Source: Caulobacter sp. SLTY (GTDB taxonomy: Bacteria; Pseudomonadota; Alphaproteobacteria; Caulobacterales; Caulobacteraceae). From it: DNA of 64,000 nt. The number at the start of each line of letters is the position of its first letter. Position 1 is the stretch's first letter. Positions 11,197-19,639 of the stretch are shown here, piece by piece. Both the position numbers and the translations under genes were made by a program. The notes beneath the pieces were generated by a model. The model worked only from the letters and a program-made list of their open reading frames with translations, did no database searches and was not told the origin of the DNA. Location: NCBI RefSeq assembly GCF_009905535.1, contig NZ_JAAALA010000023.1, forward strand, positions 1-64,000. The letters are read 5' to 3'.

Positions 11197-12318
11197 TTAG
11201 ACCCGCAGCGGCATCAGGACGTACTTCACGCCCGCGTCGGTCGGGTCCAGCACCAGCGTCGGGCTGGCCGGATCGGCAAACCGGAACTCCGCCGTCTCGC
11301 CGTTGATCTGCCCCGCCACATCCAGCAGGTACCGCGCATTGAAGCCGATTTCGAAGGGCTCGCCGTCGTAATCGATCTCCAGCTCCTCGACGCCCTGGCC
11401 GGCCTCCATGTTGCGCACGGTCAGGGTCATGCGGCCGGTTTCAATAGCAAGCTTCACCGAGCGGCTCTTCTCGGCCGAGATGGTCGCCACCCGGTCCACC
11501 GCCTTGGCGAACAGCTCGGCGTCGACGGTCATCACCCGCTGGTTGTCGCGCGGGATCACCCGCAGATAGTCGGGGAACGACCCGTCGATCACCTTGCTGG
11601 TCAGGGCCGAGGCGCCGGCGAACTCGAACCGCACCTTCTGGGGGCTGACCTGGAAGCCGACCGATTCGCCGGCGTCTTCCAGCAGGCGGCGGGCCTCGTT
11701 GATGGTCTTGCGCGGGATGATCACCCCTGGCTGGCCGGCCGAGCCTTCCGGCGCCGGCATCTCGGCCAGGGCCAGGCGGTGGCCGTCGGTCGCCACGGCG
11801 CGAAGCTTGGCCTCGCCCCCGTCCATCACGGTGTGGACGTACAGGCCGTTCAGGTAATAGCGGGTCTCTTCGGTCGAGATGGCGAACCGGGTCTTGTCGA
11901 TCAGCCGGATCAGGTCATTGGCGTCGACCTGGATATGCGCCGACAGGCCGTCGGCGCTCATCACCGGGAAGTCCCCGGCCGGCAGCACCGGCAGGTTGAA
12001 GCGCGAACGCCCGGCCGAAATCTGCAGGCGCGGGTCCTCGCCCGAATAGGTCAGGGAGACGTCGGCGCCTTCCGGCAGCTTGCGGACGATCTCGTACAGG
12101 GTATGGGCCGGGGCGGTGATCTGGCCCGGCTGATCGACGTGGGCGGCGGCCTCATCGACGATCTCCATGTCCAGGTCGGTGGCCGAGAAGCTGACCTGCT
12201 CGCGGTCGGCCGACAGCAGCACATTCGACAGGATCGGGATCGTATTGCGCCGCTCGACGACGCTCTGAACGTGGCCCAGGGCCTTCAGCAGCGCGGCCCG
12301 CTCGATGGTCAGCTTCAT
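11197..12318 (-). CDS. dnaN: DNA polymerase III subunit beta (sliding clamp)
   Basis: The beta clamp is a ring-shaped dimer that tethers DNA polymerase III to the template. The 373-aa protein has three repeated clamp domains (about 1-120, 128-245 and 250-373), starts MKLTIERAALLKALGHVQSVVERRNTIPILSN, includes the SFSATDLDMEI and RAVATDGHRLALAEMP strands, and ends with the conserved KYVLMPLRV that forms the binding cleft. Length is normal. It is first in the dnaN/exported protein/recF/gyrB series on the minus strand; the accessory island begins 117 bases upstream of its start. Confidence 0.97.
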   Translation of the reverse strand: MKLTIERAALLKALGHVQSVVERRNTIPILSNVLLSADREQVSFSATDLDMEIVDEAAAHVDQPGQITAPAHTLYEIVRKLPEGADVSLTYSGEDPRLQISAGRSRFNLPVLPAGDFPVMSADGLSAHIQVDANDLIRLIDKTRFAISTEETRYYLNGLYVHTVMDGGEAKLRAVATDGHRLALAEMPAPEGSAGQPGVIIPRKTINEARRLLEDAGESVGFQVSPQKVRFEFAGASALTSKVIDGSFPDYLRVIPRDNQRVMTVDAELFAKAVDRVATISAEKSRSVKLAIETGRMTLTVRNMEAGQGVEELEIDYDGEPFEIGFNARYLLDVAGQINGETAEFRFADPASPTLVLDPTDAGVKYVLMPLRV

Positions 12319-12435
12319 GTCTTGTCCGGCGTCACGGGCGATTCGGAAACAATCCCCCGAGCCGCCATCATAAGGTGACCGCCAACATTAGAGGAAACGG
12401 CGCGCCGGGGAAGAGGGGCGGAGCCTGTGGAGGCG

Positions 12436-14178
12436 TCAGACTTGCGGTTTCAGGCCGCCGCGGGCGCCCTCGGCACAAGGCGCACATTTCGCCGGCGGCT
12501 TTCGGTCGATTGCGGTTTTCGGTGCCTGAGCGGTCGCGAAGGCCAAGAGGGCTGAGACGGCCACCAGCAGCGAAACAATCGCCACAGGCGGCGCCCAGAT
12601 CGGCCAAAACCATTTCTCGTGCAGATACACCGCCTTTGGCGCAATCCGGATGTGACGCACGACCAGCGACAGGTACCGATTGTACAGCTTCGCCAGGGCG
12701 TCCATGGCCAGACCGCTGTAAAGGACCTCCTTGCCGTCCCCGGCGGGGAGATAGATCACGGTCATCCGATCCCGCTCGGCTCCCTCACCCCAACCGTGGG
12801 CGACTGTGGTCAAGGCCGTGAGAGCGACGGTCGGCCGAGGCTCTTCACGAATCTCTTGAGTGAACAGGAAAGGGGCATGGGTAACGATAATCGCTTGGGA
12901 GTTGGTCGACCGACACCAGACGCGGATCAGGTCAATCATGCGGGCGGCGACACTAACAGAAAAATGCAGCTCGGGCTCATCGATGAGCAGGCACGACCCA
13001 GGGGGCGCTACGGAAAACAGCATGGTCAGCAGAAAAAGTGCCTGATTCTCGCCAGAACTTAGGAAGGTTCTGTCCTGTGTCCCAATCTTAACTTCCCAGC
13101 CAGTGCTCCCATAGACTAGGTGCAATTTGCGATCTCTGATCTCGTCGTTATGTAAGGCGTCATCCCTGAGCCGCTTCGCGACACTCGGGAAAAGATAGTC
13201 CCATTGAGGTTTGATAGCGTTCGGCGCTCCACCCTCTTGCACATAGTTGATAAGCAGCCTTGGACCTGCCTCTGGCAGTCCGACCGGGCCGCGGCGCGCC
13301 TGACTGTCGAAATTCAGGGCCTGAAGGCGGGCGATTAGGACTCGGGTCAGGCTGTCGGAGAAGTCCTTGGGGCTTTCACGGATGTCGAGGCCCGTTCCCC
13401 AGTCGTACATGTCGGTATTGATGTAGGAGACCACCCCCGGCGCCGTCGGCGTGGAAAATTTGGTCATACGGCAATGGGTCCGGGGGGTCCGACACCACTC
13501 GTCAGCCTCGCCGGCTCGATGCTCCCGCAGTCGACCAGCGGCCTCCAATTCCCGGAGGCCCATTAGTTCCGGCCGGTTCCAAGCGAGCAGCGCCGCCACC
13601 GCCGCAAGGCCGTTCTCCGCCGGATCCAAAACAACACGCCAGTCCGCTCTCAAGCGCGCGTCGCTGGTCAGCGCCTCTTTGAGGCTTGCGGCCTCCGTGT
13701 CTTTGATGAACTGGAGGCGCACCCGGTAGGGTCGGAGCGGGTCCGCCACAGCTTCACCTTCGCCCGAGAACGGTGCCGGCTTCGCATGGTCATCCCCCCG
13801 ACCCGACCTCACTGCGGCGAGCCAGCCGCGGATAGCCTCGATCTTATCCTCGGCAAAATGCCGATGCGAGATCGGCGCATCCATCAGCGCCGTCCGGGCC
13901 GCGCTCAGCATCGTCGAGTTTTCCGCAACAAGTTGCTCCAGCCAGTTCACCTCGCGCTCGGAAACCAGCAGAGTGACGTCCGCGTCTACGGGCTGGCCTA
14001 AGGACAGGGTGTCTTGTCGCAGGATCGGCAGGTGCCCGACCAACGATAGGGCTTCGAGAATTTGGGTCTTCCCAACACCGTTATCACCCCGCAGAAGATT
14101 GACGCCGTCCCCAAAGGCGATCGGGTCGGGATCGGCGAAGTCCTCGACCTCTGCGCCCCGCAGCGTTTCTAGGATCAT
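12436..14178 (-). CDS. ABC/OLD-type AAA ATPase with C-terminal membrane anchor
   Basis: The 580-aa product is a P-loop ATPase of the RecF/SMC/OLD branch: Walker A GDNGVGKT (31-38), ABC-like signature LSSGENQ (373-379), Walker B CLLIDEPE (396-403) and switch His in THAP (434). The middle (about 80-350) lacks the usual long coiled coil. Residues ~526-548 form a hydrophobic helix after an aromatic WFWPIW, followed by a 30-residue basic Cys/Pro tail, so the ATPase is tethered to the membrane at its C-terminus. There is no TOPRIM domain. Its start overlaps the stop of the six-TM protein by 4 bases (ATGA). G+C is lower than that of the neighbours. Related ATPases serve in phage defence, but no named system fits. 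Confidence 0.82.
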   Translation of the reverse strand: MILETLRGAEVEDFADPDPIAFGDGVNLLRGDNGVGKTQILEALSLVGHLPILRQDTLSLGQPVDADVTLLVSEREVNWLEQLVAENSTMLSAARTALMDAPISHRHFAEDKIEAIRGWLAAVRSGRGDDHAKPAPFSGEGEAVADPLRPYRVRLQFIKDTEAASLKEALTSDARLRADWRVVLDPAENGLAAVAALLAWNRPELMGLRELEAAGRLREHRAGEADEWCRTPRTHCRMTKFSTPTAPGVVSYINTDMYDWGTGLDIRESPKDFSDSLTRVLIARLQALNFDSQARRGPVGLPEAGPRLLINYVQEGGAPNAIKPQWDYLFPSVAKRLRDDALHNDEIRDRKLHLVYGSTGWEVKIGTQDRTFLSSGENQALFLLTMLFSVAPPGSCLLIDEPELHFSVSVAARMIDLIRVWCRSTNSQAIIVTHAPFLFTQEIREEPRPTVALTALTTVAHGWGEGAERDRMTVIYLPAGDGKEVLYSGLAMDALAKLYNRYLSLVVRHIRIAPKAVYLHEKWFWPIWAPPVAIVSLLVAVSALLAFATAQAPKTAIDRKPPAKCAPCAEGARGGLKPQV

Positions 14179-14948
14179 TTGCGCGTCACCAATGATTCAG
14201 CCGACAGCCCCTTGAGGCTGGTGGCCAAGAGCGTGGCCACGACTACGAGTACCTCCAAGATCAGACAGATGATCGAAATCGTTTCCTTGTGATCTGCGGG
14301 CGAGGTCAGCACCGCAGCGGTCTTGACAACAGCGACGGCGATAGAAAACGCCACGAAGACGGAGAGGTGTCGCGAGATTTCCTTGTGCTCTTCGAAATCC
14401 TCAGGAATATAATTTCTGACCCTGCCGTAAATCTTACTCGTGTATATCTCCATCCATAGGAGGCACAACAAGGATAAGACAAGACTGAAATTCCCGACAC
14501 CAAACAGTGCGGACTTCACGATTCCCACTGTTGTGTCCGCATATTCGGAGCTGCCGAGATAAGAGAAGATCTCTATGTGGCCAGCAATAAGCACGGTTAT
14601 CTGGCCGTATGTGTATATAAGGAAAAACTTTACGAAAGCTGTCGGTACAACAGGACCAATCTTGCTGAGATTCTCTTCCAGAAACAAACCCATCGTCAGT
14701 GTCAGAAGGCCAGAGCAGAGGCCAATCTTGATCGGTCCCGCGATGTATCTCCAGCTGAACGGCTTGTCGCAGGCGAGGGCGCGCGGGTCGCAAATGTTCA
14801 GCCCGACATGCACGAAGATGTAGATCGCCACGTACAGCCAAAAAATCAGAAAAACCGGTGCTGTCAACGAGCGCTTCACGACCCGAGTCGCGATATCGAA
14901 GAGGGCCACGGCGGTAGCCTGCCCGGCAGTCCCTGCCGTCTCAACCAT
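14175..14948 (-). CDS. Six-TM membrane protein partner of the ATPase
   Basis: I recognise no family. From the start at 14948 the product has 257 aa with about six transmembrane helices: near FLIFWLYVAIYIFVHVGL, IKIGLCSGLLTLTMGLFL, FVKFFLIYTYGQITVLIAG, FGVGNFSLVLSLLCLLWM, FVAFSIAVAVVKTAAVL and IICLILEVLVVVATLL, with a charged cytoplasmic loop between helices 4 and 5. The 14948 start has GGGGGGAA six to seven bases upstream; the ATG at 15005 would add 19 residues but lacks a ribosome site and nearly abuts the divergent gene. The sequence is close to 50% G+C, strikingly below the window average, a sign of horizontal transfer. It is translationally coupled to the ATPase. Confidence 0.75.
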   Translation of the reverse strand: MVETAGTAGQATAVALFDIATRVVKRSLTAPVFLIFWLYVAIYIFVHVGLNICDPRALACDKPFSWRYIAGPIKIGLCSGLLTLTMGLFLEENLSKIGPVVPTAFVKFFLIYTYGQITVLIAGHIEIFSYLGSSEYADTTVGIVKSALFGVGNFSLVLSLLCLLWMEIYTSKIYGRVRNYIPEDFEEHKEISRHLSVFVAFSIAVAVVKTAAVLTSPADHKETISIICLILEVLVVVATLLATSLKGLSAESLVTRK

Positions 14949-15009
14949 TCCAGTTCCCCCCAGGACCGGCGAATACAATCTAACATAGAGAACGACGTTC
15001 ATCATCTCG

Positions 15010-15795
15010 ATGCAAGCGGGAATTTGTGCAAGGTTAGCCTCGGGGCCGGCCGCGAGGATGGGTTTGGATTATCTGTTTGCTTGCATTTTGATGGGCGCTG
15101 GCATCGCTATCGATGTCGTCTTGGCGACACTGGCGCGCGTCCGAATCCTAGGCCTGAACAGACCGGGCTTGTCCTGGCTGTGGAAGATTACATTCACCCA
15201 CATTCTGTTCCCCGTGGTCGGTTACTATACAGCGATCTATCTGGTGCATCTGGGGCCCTGGATGACGCCCGTGGTCGGCGTCTTGGCAGCGGGCCTGCTA
15301 GGCTGGCACCTGACCTCTTTAGTACGGGACATCCTAGTCGACAGTCGATCGGACGAGCCTTCCAACGAAGCAGGCTCAACCACGAGTTGGGGCCTAGTGC
15401 TCGCGGTAAGTTGGGATGCCCTATTCTCCGGTCCCGCCAAATCAGCGCAAGCCATCGGCTGGACCGAAGCTCAAATTCTCTGGTCCTTTCCAATCGCTGG
15501 CCTGGTCGTGAGCGTCGGCGGTGGGCTCGCGCTGGCGGCGGCCGAGTTGCTGCGCAGGGGCCTCGATCCCCGCCGCGTCGCGCTTTCCCCGCCCGTGATG
15601 CGAGCCCAGGCCCTGGCCCTGTTGCTGGAGGTCGGGATATTCGCCTACTTCATGCTACTGGCGTTGATCAGGCTGACGCTCGGGTTTGAACCAGCCGTCC
15701 TAACATCGGCCGTCGGCGCATGTCTTATCGCCGCTGCAACAGGCATCACCCTGTGGAGGCCGATCCAATCGGCGGTGGCCAACCGGTTTTTGTAG
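15010..15795 (+). CDS. Multi-TM membrane protein, possibly MntP-like two-repeat fold
   Basis: The 261-aa product has six to seven predicted helices. The first (GAGIAIDVVLATLARV) and the fourth (LVLAVSWDALFSGPAK) each carry an Asp within a hydrophobic stretch in comparable positions of two half-proteins; this recalls the internal duplication of MntP/CadD-type efflux proteins, but the similarity is weak and I regard it as inference. A 40-residue polar loop (about 113-145) separates the halves. The start at 15010 has no Shine-Dalgarno sequence; ATG 15058 (16 residues shorter) is an alternative that leaves more room for divergent promoters. It is divergent from the ATPase pair and converges on grpE with only 3 bases between. 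Confidence 0.7.
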   Translation: MQAGICARLASGPAARMGLDYLFACILMGAGIAIDVVLATLARVRILGLNRPGLSWLWKITFTHILFPVVGYYTAIYLVHLGPWMTPVVGVLAAGLLGWHLTSLVRDILVDSRSDEPSNEAGSTTSWGLVLAVSWDALFSGPAKSAQAIGWTEAQILWSFPIAGLVVSVGGGLALAAAELLRRGLDPRRVALSPPVMRAQALALLLEVGIFAYFMLLALIRLTLGFEPAVLTSAVGACLIAAATGITLWRPIQSAVANRFL

Positions 15796-15798
15796 CCC

Positions 15799-16428
15799 TC
15801 AGGCCTTGGTGTCCAACGCCTCGCCGGTGTGATCATCGCCGGCCGCGTAGGGATTGCCCCCCGCCGTCGCTTCCGGCGCGCCGACACCCGAGCCCTTGGC
15901 CGCCACCACAACCATGGCCGGCCGCACCAGCCGGCCGAACAGGGAATAGCCCGACTGCAGGGTCTTGATCACCGCCCCGGCGGCGACCTCGTCGGACATC
16001 TGCTCCATCATCGCCTGATGCAGGTTGGGGTCGAACTTCTCGCCGGCGGCCGGCGCCACCTTCTTCAGCCCGTTGCGCTCGAAGGCTTCCAGCAGCTTCT
16101 TCTCGGTCATCTCGACGCCGACCACGAAGTTTTTCACCGCCTGGTCCGTCACGTCCTTGGGGGCATAGGCCGTGGCTTGGCCGAGGTTGTCGGCGGCCTC
16201 CAGCAGGTCGCGGGCGAACTTGGTGATGGCGAAGGCGCGGGCGTCGTTCATCTCCCGCTCGGCCCGGCGCCGGGTGTTTTCGGCCTCGGCGGCAAAGCGC
16301 AGGGCCTGGTCCTTCAGCGCGGCCACCTCGGCGCGGAGGGCCTCGATCTCACTGTCGGCCTCGGTGAAGTCCAGGGCTTCGTCCTCGGCCTCGTGGTCAT
16401 AGCCATTCGAAGTCGTGTCGTCACTCAT
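15799..16428 (-). CDS. grpE: Nucleotide exchange factor GrpE
   Basis: GrpE is the dimeric nucleotide exchange factor that releases ADP from DnaK. The 209-aa product has an acidic N-terminus, a long coiled coil (about 25-75: EIEALRAEVAALKDQALRFAA... ENTRRRAEREMNDA), the helical LLEAADNLGQA segment, and the C-terminal beta domain with GEKFDPNLHQAM and LQSGYSLFGRLVRPAMVVVA. It lies 7 bases downstream of hrcA on the same strand, the typical hrcA-grpE heat-shock pair. The C-terminal 30 residues are low-complexity and acidic. Confidence 0.97.
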   Translation of the reverse strand: MSDDTTSNGYDHEAEDEALDFTEADSEIEALRAEVAALKDQALRFAAEAENTRRRAEREMNDARAFAITKFARDLLEAADNLGQATAYAPKDVTDQAVKNFVVGVEMTEKKLLEAFERNGLKKVAPAAGEKFDPNLHQAMMEQMSDEVAAGAVIKTLQSGYSLFGRLVRPAMVVVAAKGSGVGAPEATAGGNPYAAGDDHTGEALDTKA

Positions 16429-16435
16429 ACCGGTC

Positions 16436-17521
16436 TCATCCGTCCATCATCTGGCCCAGGACCCGGGCGGTATAGTCCACCAACGGGATCACGCGGGCAT
16501 AGTTCAACCGCGCCGGGCCGATCACCCCGATCGCGCCCAGCACCTTCTGCCGGCCCGACATATAGGGAGCCGCGATCACAGCGGAACCCGAAAGTGAAAA
16601 GAGGCGCGTCTCCGCGCCGATGAAGATCCGCACCCCCTCGGCTTCCTTGACCCCGTCGAGCAGGCCGATCAGCTGTTCCTTCTGCTCCAGGTCCTCGAAC
16701 AGGCGCCGCACCCGCTCCAGGTCTTCGGCCGCCGCTCCCTCGATCAGGTTGGCCTGGCCCCGCACGATCAGGGCCCGGGCGTCCTCCGTCCCGCCGCCCC
16801 AGGCGGCCAGCCCGTCCTCGACCAGGCGGGAGGCGACACTGTCCAGTTCGCGGCGGGCCAGGTCCAGCTCGGCCCGCATCTCGCCCCGCGCCTCGCCCAG
16901 GGTCCGACCCTGCAGCCGCGCGCCCAGAAAGTTCGAGGCCTCGTTCAGGGCTGAAGGGGTGATGCCGGGGGCCAGCCGCATGATGCGGTTCTCGACCGCC
17001 CCGTCCTCCAGCACGATGACCACCAGCGCCCGGTCGGGCCCCAGCGCCACGAACTCCACATGCTTGACCCCGGCCTCGCGGGCCGGGGTGACCACCACCC
17101 CCGCCCCCCCGGCCAGGCCGGAGAGGATAGCGCTGGCCTCCTGCAGGGCCTGGTCCATCGACTGGCCCCGGCTTTTCAGCCGACCCTCGATGGCGTTGCG
17201 CTCGGCCTCGCCCACATCCCCCACCTCCAGCAGCCCGTCGACGAACAATCGCAACCCCGCATGGGTCGGCATACGCCCGGCGCTAACATGCGGACTGTTC
17301 AGCAGCCCCAGCTGCGCCAGGTCCTGCATGGTGTTGCGGATCGAGGCCGGCGACAGATGCACCCCGCCCTTGGAGATGGTGCGAGAACCCACCGGCTCCC
17401 CGGTTTCCAGATAGCTTTCCACAACCCGCCGGAAGATATCGCGCGCCCGCCCGTCGAGGTCCGACAGGCTGGGGGTCTGCGAAAGGCCGGAATTCGGGAA
17501 AGGCGGGATCAGAGGGCTCAT
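16436..17521 (-). CDS. hrcA: Heat-inducible transcription repressor HrcA
   Basis: HrcA represses chaperone operons by binding the CIRCE operator, with its folding monitored by GroEL. The 361-aa product has an N-terminal winged helix ([30 protein letters not shown]... [18 protein letters not shown]), the [20 protein letters not shown] segment, a GAF-like middle and dimerisation domain, and ends [12 protein letters not shown] chose the start at 17521, which has AGGATGAG just upstream; the open frame continues 43 codons further upstream without similarity and runs into rph. No CIRCE element was seen between hrcA and rph. Confidence 0.95.
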   Translation of the reverse strand: MSPLIPPFPNSGLSQTPSLSDLDGRARDIFRRVVESYLETGEPVGSRTISKGGVHLSPASIRNTMQDLAQLGLLNSPHVSAGRMPTHAGLRLFVDGLLEVGDVGEAERNAIEGRLKSRGQSMDQALQEASAILSGLAGGAGVVVTPAREAGVKHVEFVALGPDRALVVIVLEDGAVENRIMRLAPGITPSALNEASNFLGARLQGRTLGEARGEMRAELDLARRELDSVASRLVEDGLAAWGGGTEDARALIVRGQANLIEGAAAEDLERVRRLFEDLEQKEQLIGLLDGVKEAEGVRIFIGAETRLFSLSGSAVIAAPYMSGRQKVLGAIGVIGPARLNYARVIPLVDYTARVLGQMMDG

Positions 17522-17588
17522 CTCATCCTGTGGACGCGGGGACCGGCATCTAGGATAAGCGCGCGACCCTTCCAGACAAGAGACCGTC

Positions 17589-18305
17589 ATGCGCCCGTCC
17601 CAACGCGTACCCGACCAGCTTCGCGCCGTCACCCTCGAGACCGGCGTCAACCGCTATGCGGAGGGCAGCTGCCTGGTCACTTTCGGCCATACCAAGGTGC
17701 TGGTCACCGCCAGCGTCGAGACCGGCGTGCCCGGCTGGATGCGCGGCAAGGGCGCCGGCTGGGTCACCGCCGAGTACGGAATGTTGCCTAGAGCCACCCA
17801 CACCCGCGGCCGCCGCGAGGCCGCGCAGGGCAAGCAGTCGGGCCGCACCCAGGAGATTCAGCGCCTGATCGGCCGCTCCCTGCGCGCCGTGGTCGACATG
17901 AAGGCCCTGGGCGAACGCCAGATCGTCCTCGACTGCGACGTGGTCCAGGCCGACGGCGGCACCCGCACGGCCGCCATCACCGGCGCCTGGGTGGCCCTGC
18001 GGCTGGCGACCAAATACCTGCTGGACGAAGGGGTGCTCACCACCGACCCGATCCTCGACCAGGTAGCGGCGGTGTCCTGCGGCGTGTTCGACGGCGTGCC
18101 CGTCCTCGACCTCGACTACGAGGAAGACTCCAACGCCGAGGCCGACAGCAACTTCGTCCTCACCGGAAACGGCGACATCGTCGAGATCCAGGCCACCGGC
18201 GAGAAGCGGGGTTTTACCCGGGGAGAATTCGAGGCGCTGTTCGGCCTGGCCGAGAAGGGCATCGGCGAGCTGTTCGCGATGCAGCGGGCGGCGGTGGGCC
18301 TCTGA
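17589..18305 (+). CDS. rph: Ribonuclease PH
   Basis: RNase PH is a phosphorolytic 3'-5' exoribonuclease that trims tRNA 3' ends. The 238-aa sequence matches the family from start ([27 protein letters not shown]) to end, including [18 protein letters not shown], the phosphate-binding [21 protein letters not shown] segment, [28 protein letters not shown] and [19 protein letters not shown]. It is divergent from hrcA with 67 bases between starts, the same hrcA/rph arrangement as in other Alphaproteobacteria. A palindromic repeat lies just downstream. Confidence 0.97.
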   Translation: MRPSQRVPDQLRAVTLETGVNRYAEGSCLVTFGHTKVLVTASVETGVPGWMRGKGAGWVTAEYGMLPRATHTRGRREAAQGKQSGRTQEIQRLIGRSLRAVVDMKALGERQIVLDCDVVQADGGTRTAAITGAWVALRLATKYLLDEGVLTTDPILDQVAAVSCGVFDGVPVLDLDYEEDSNAEADSNFVLTGNGDIVEIQATGEKRGFTRGEFEALFGLAEKGIGELFAMQRAAVGL

Positions 18306-18331
18306 TCCACGCCTTTCGCCACCCACAACCC

Positions 18332-18464
18332 GTTATCCTAGGCCCTGTGCCTAGGATCCATTTTTCCGCTCACACGGACGGCAGGGTGGAGGCGCGGCCG
18401 CGCCTCCAGGGCAGGCATTCGCGGCGGCTGAACCATGGATCCTAGGCACAAGGCCTAGGATGAC
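18332..18464. repeat. 133-bp palindromic intergenic repeat with 29-bp inverted ends
   Basis: The left arm (18332-18360) and right arm (18436-18464) are near-perfect inverted repeats, each itself dyadic around CCTAGGC...GCCTAGG. The core contains a GGAGGCGCGG/CCGCGCCTCC hairpin. A translated spurious frame reads ILGLVPRIHG, which recurs in spurious alphaproteobacterial ORFs. A solitary arm of the same family lies at 42804-42832. Confidence 0.85.
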
Positions 18465-18489
18465 GGGAAATGAGGAACGAGCAGCGCCC

Positions 18490-18738
18490 TCACGCCCCTC
18501 CGTACGAATCCTCATCATCCGCATAGTCGCTCGGCCCCGGCTCGAACGACAGGATATCCCCCGGCTGGCAGCCCAGTTCGCGGCACAACGCATCCAGGGT
18601 CGAAAACCGGATCGCCCGGGCCTTGCCGGTCTTCAGGATCGACAGGTTGGCGATGGTCACGCCGACGCGATCGGCCAGTTCGGTGAGCGACATGCGCTGC
18701 TCCAGCAGCACGCGGTCGAGGCGGACGAGGATGGCCAT
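18490..18738 (-). CDS. Small XRE-family DNA-binding regulator (YozG-like)
   Basis: The 82-aa product is essentially one helix-turn-helix: MAILVRLDRVLLEQRMSLTELADRVGVTIANLSILKTGKARAIRFSTLDALC, with the recognition helix around ANLSILKTG, then the ELGCQPGDIL closing segment typical of this subgroup, and an acidic tail. Such regulators are regularly paired with DUF2975 membrane proteins; here the DUF2975 gene lies immediately upstream with 14 bases between. The partner membrane protein may control the regulator, but the signal is unknown. Confidence 0.9.
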   Translation of the reverse strand: MAILVRLDRVLLEQRMSLTELADRVGVTIANLSILKTGKARAIRFSTLDALCRELGCQPGDILSFEPGPSDYADDEDSYGGA

Positions 18739-18752
18739 GCTTTAAGGTCTCC

Positions 18753-19286
18753 TCAGATCGTCAGTTCGGCTTCGCGGCGCAGCCGGGCGCCTTCGCGGAA
18801 GACCTCGGCCAGCACGAAGACGACCATCACCGAGAACCAGGTGGTCAGGTTGAGGGCGCCGTTGCCCCGGTCGACGTCCGGAAACAGCATGGCGGTGGCG
18901 CCCCAGAACACCCAGCGGCCCAGTTCCAGCCCCGCCAGGGCCAGGCCGATGAACCGCAGCCGACCGACATTGTCGGGATGGAAGGGATCGCCCGCCGTCA
19001 GGGTCTGGAAGATGCGGCGCAGGTTGCCGACGATCAGCAGCACCCCGCCCATGTACAGCGCCCCGGCGAACAGGGCGGCGGCCATCATCGGGCCGATCCT
19101 GCCCGGATCTTCACCGATGTCGGTGCGGAATTGAATTTGCTCGATGAGCTCGGTGTTGAAACTGAGCAGCAGCGCGGCGAGCCCCGCCAGCGCCAAGATG
19201 CCGATCAACACCCAAAGGGCGAACCAGGTGACGTCGAGGATGATCTTCAGGAAGCTCGAAACCGAGCCGGGTCCTAGGGTTCTCAT
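18753..19286 (-). CDS. DUF2975 membrane protein
   Basis: The 177-aa product has four transmembrane helices (about 17-40, 67-87, 110-135 and 140-160) and matches the DUF2975 plan: a periplasmic loop after helix 1, then VGNLRRIFQTLTAGDPFHPDNVGRLRFIGLALAGLELGRW, and a C-terminal FVLAEVFREGARLRREAELTI. DUF2975 proteins almost always accompany a small XRE regulator, as here. No enzymatic function is known. Confidence 0.88.
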   Translation of the reverse strand: MRTLGPGSVSSFLKIILDVTWFALWVLIGILALAGLAALLLSFNTELIEQIQFRTDIGEDPGRIGPMMAAALFAGALYMGGVLLIVGNLRRIFQTLTAGDPFHPDNVGRLRFIGLALAGLELGRWVFWGATAMLFPDVDRGNGALNLTTWFSVMVVFVLAEVFREGARLRREAELTI

Positions 19287-19332
19287 GACGGTCAGCGCCC
19301 GAAAGTCGTTATCTGCCCAGCGCCGCTAAAGG

Positions 19333-19371
19333 CGCCCGCCGGTCCCGGTTCCCACGGAACTTCCCGGCGGG
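19333..19371. terminator. GC-rich hairpin between DUF2975 gene and 38-aa peptide gene
   Basis: GCCCGCCGG pairs with the complementary segment around CCGGCGGGC and an inner GTTCC/GGAAC pair closes a CAC loop, giving a long stem of about 15 pairs. It lies 37 bases beyond the stop of the small peptide gene and before the DUF2975 start, so it could end the peptide transcript. No T-run follows on the minus strand. Confidence 0.45.
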
Positions 19372-19408
19372 CAAGCCTTGCCAGGCGGCCTCACGAACAG
19401 TCCGCCAC

Positions 19409-19525
19409 TTAGACGGACTGGGCGACGAAGGCGTAGGCGGCCAGCGGCATGACAACCACGAAGGCGGTGTAGACCATGGCCACGGCCAGGCGATCGACGA
19501 CCGAAGTCACTTTTCCGAAGGTCAT
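19409..19525 (-). CDS. 38-residue single-pass membrane peptide
   Basis: This is a small gene easily missed by length cut-offs. The ATG at 19523-19525 is preceded on the minus strand by AGAGAGGGACT, a usable ribosome site. The product starts MTFGKVTSVVDRLA and continues with a hydrophobic helix (VAMVYTAFVVVMPLAAYAFVA, about residues 14-34) and a short polar end. It follows a conspicuous A+T-rich promoter region holding two perfect palindromes. Small one-helix proteins often modulate respiratory or transport complexes; the neighbouring cytochrome c gene is divergent, but no specific role can be assigned. Confidence 0.6.
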   Translation of the reverse strand: MTFGKVTSVVDRLAVAMVYTAFVVVMPLAAYAFVAQSV

Positions 19526-19639
19526 TTTGGTAGTCCCTCTCTTTCAGATTTCGCCCGTCCCCTTGGGGATCAGGCCCGGACCGCGCTGCGCCGTCCGTGA
19601 GGAGAGGGATAGGGCCGCATCGCTTTTCGATCAAATTAC

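Noticed and set aside
9527-12435. Replication origin near dnaN/recF/gyrB
   Set aside because: No cluster of TTATCCACA-like DnaA boxes or A+T-rich unwinding region was seen; in this group dnaN and gyrB are not at oriC.
12436-14178. Assigning the membrane ATPase to a named defence system (Gabija, PARIS, Septu, Retron)
   Set aside because: Partner nucleases, TOPRIM or reverse-transcriptase genes are absent; only the ATPase class is shared.
18351-18593. Minus-strand frame containing ILGLVPRIHGSAAA
   Set aside because: Encoded by the palindromic repeat at 18332-18464; this peptide is a known type of false ORF in Alphaproteobacteria.
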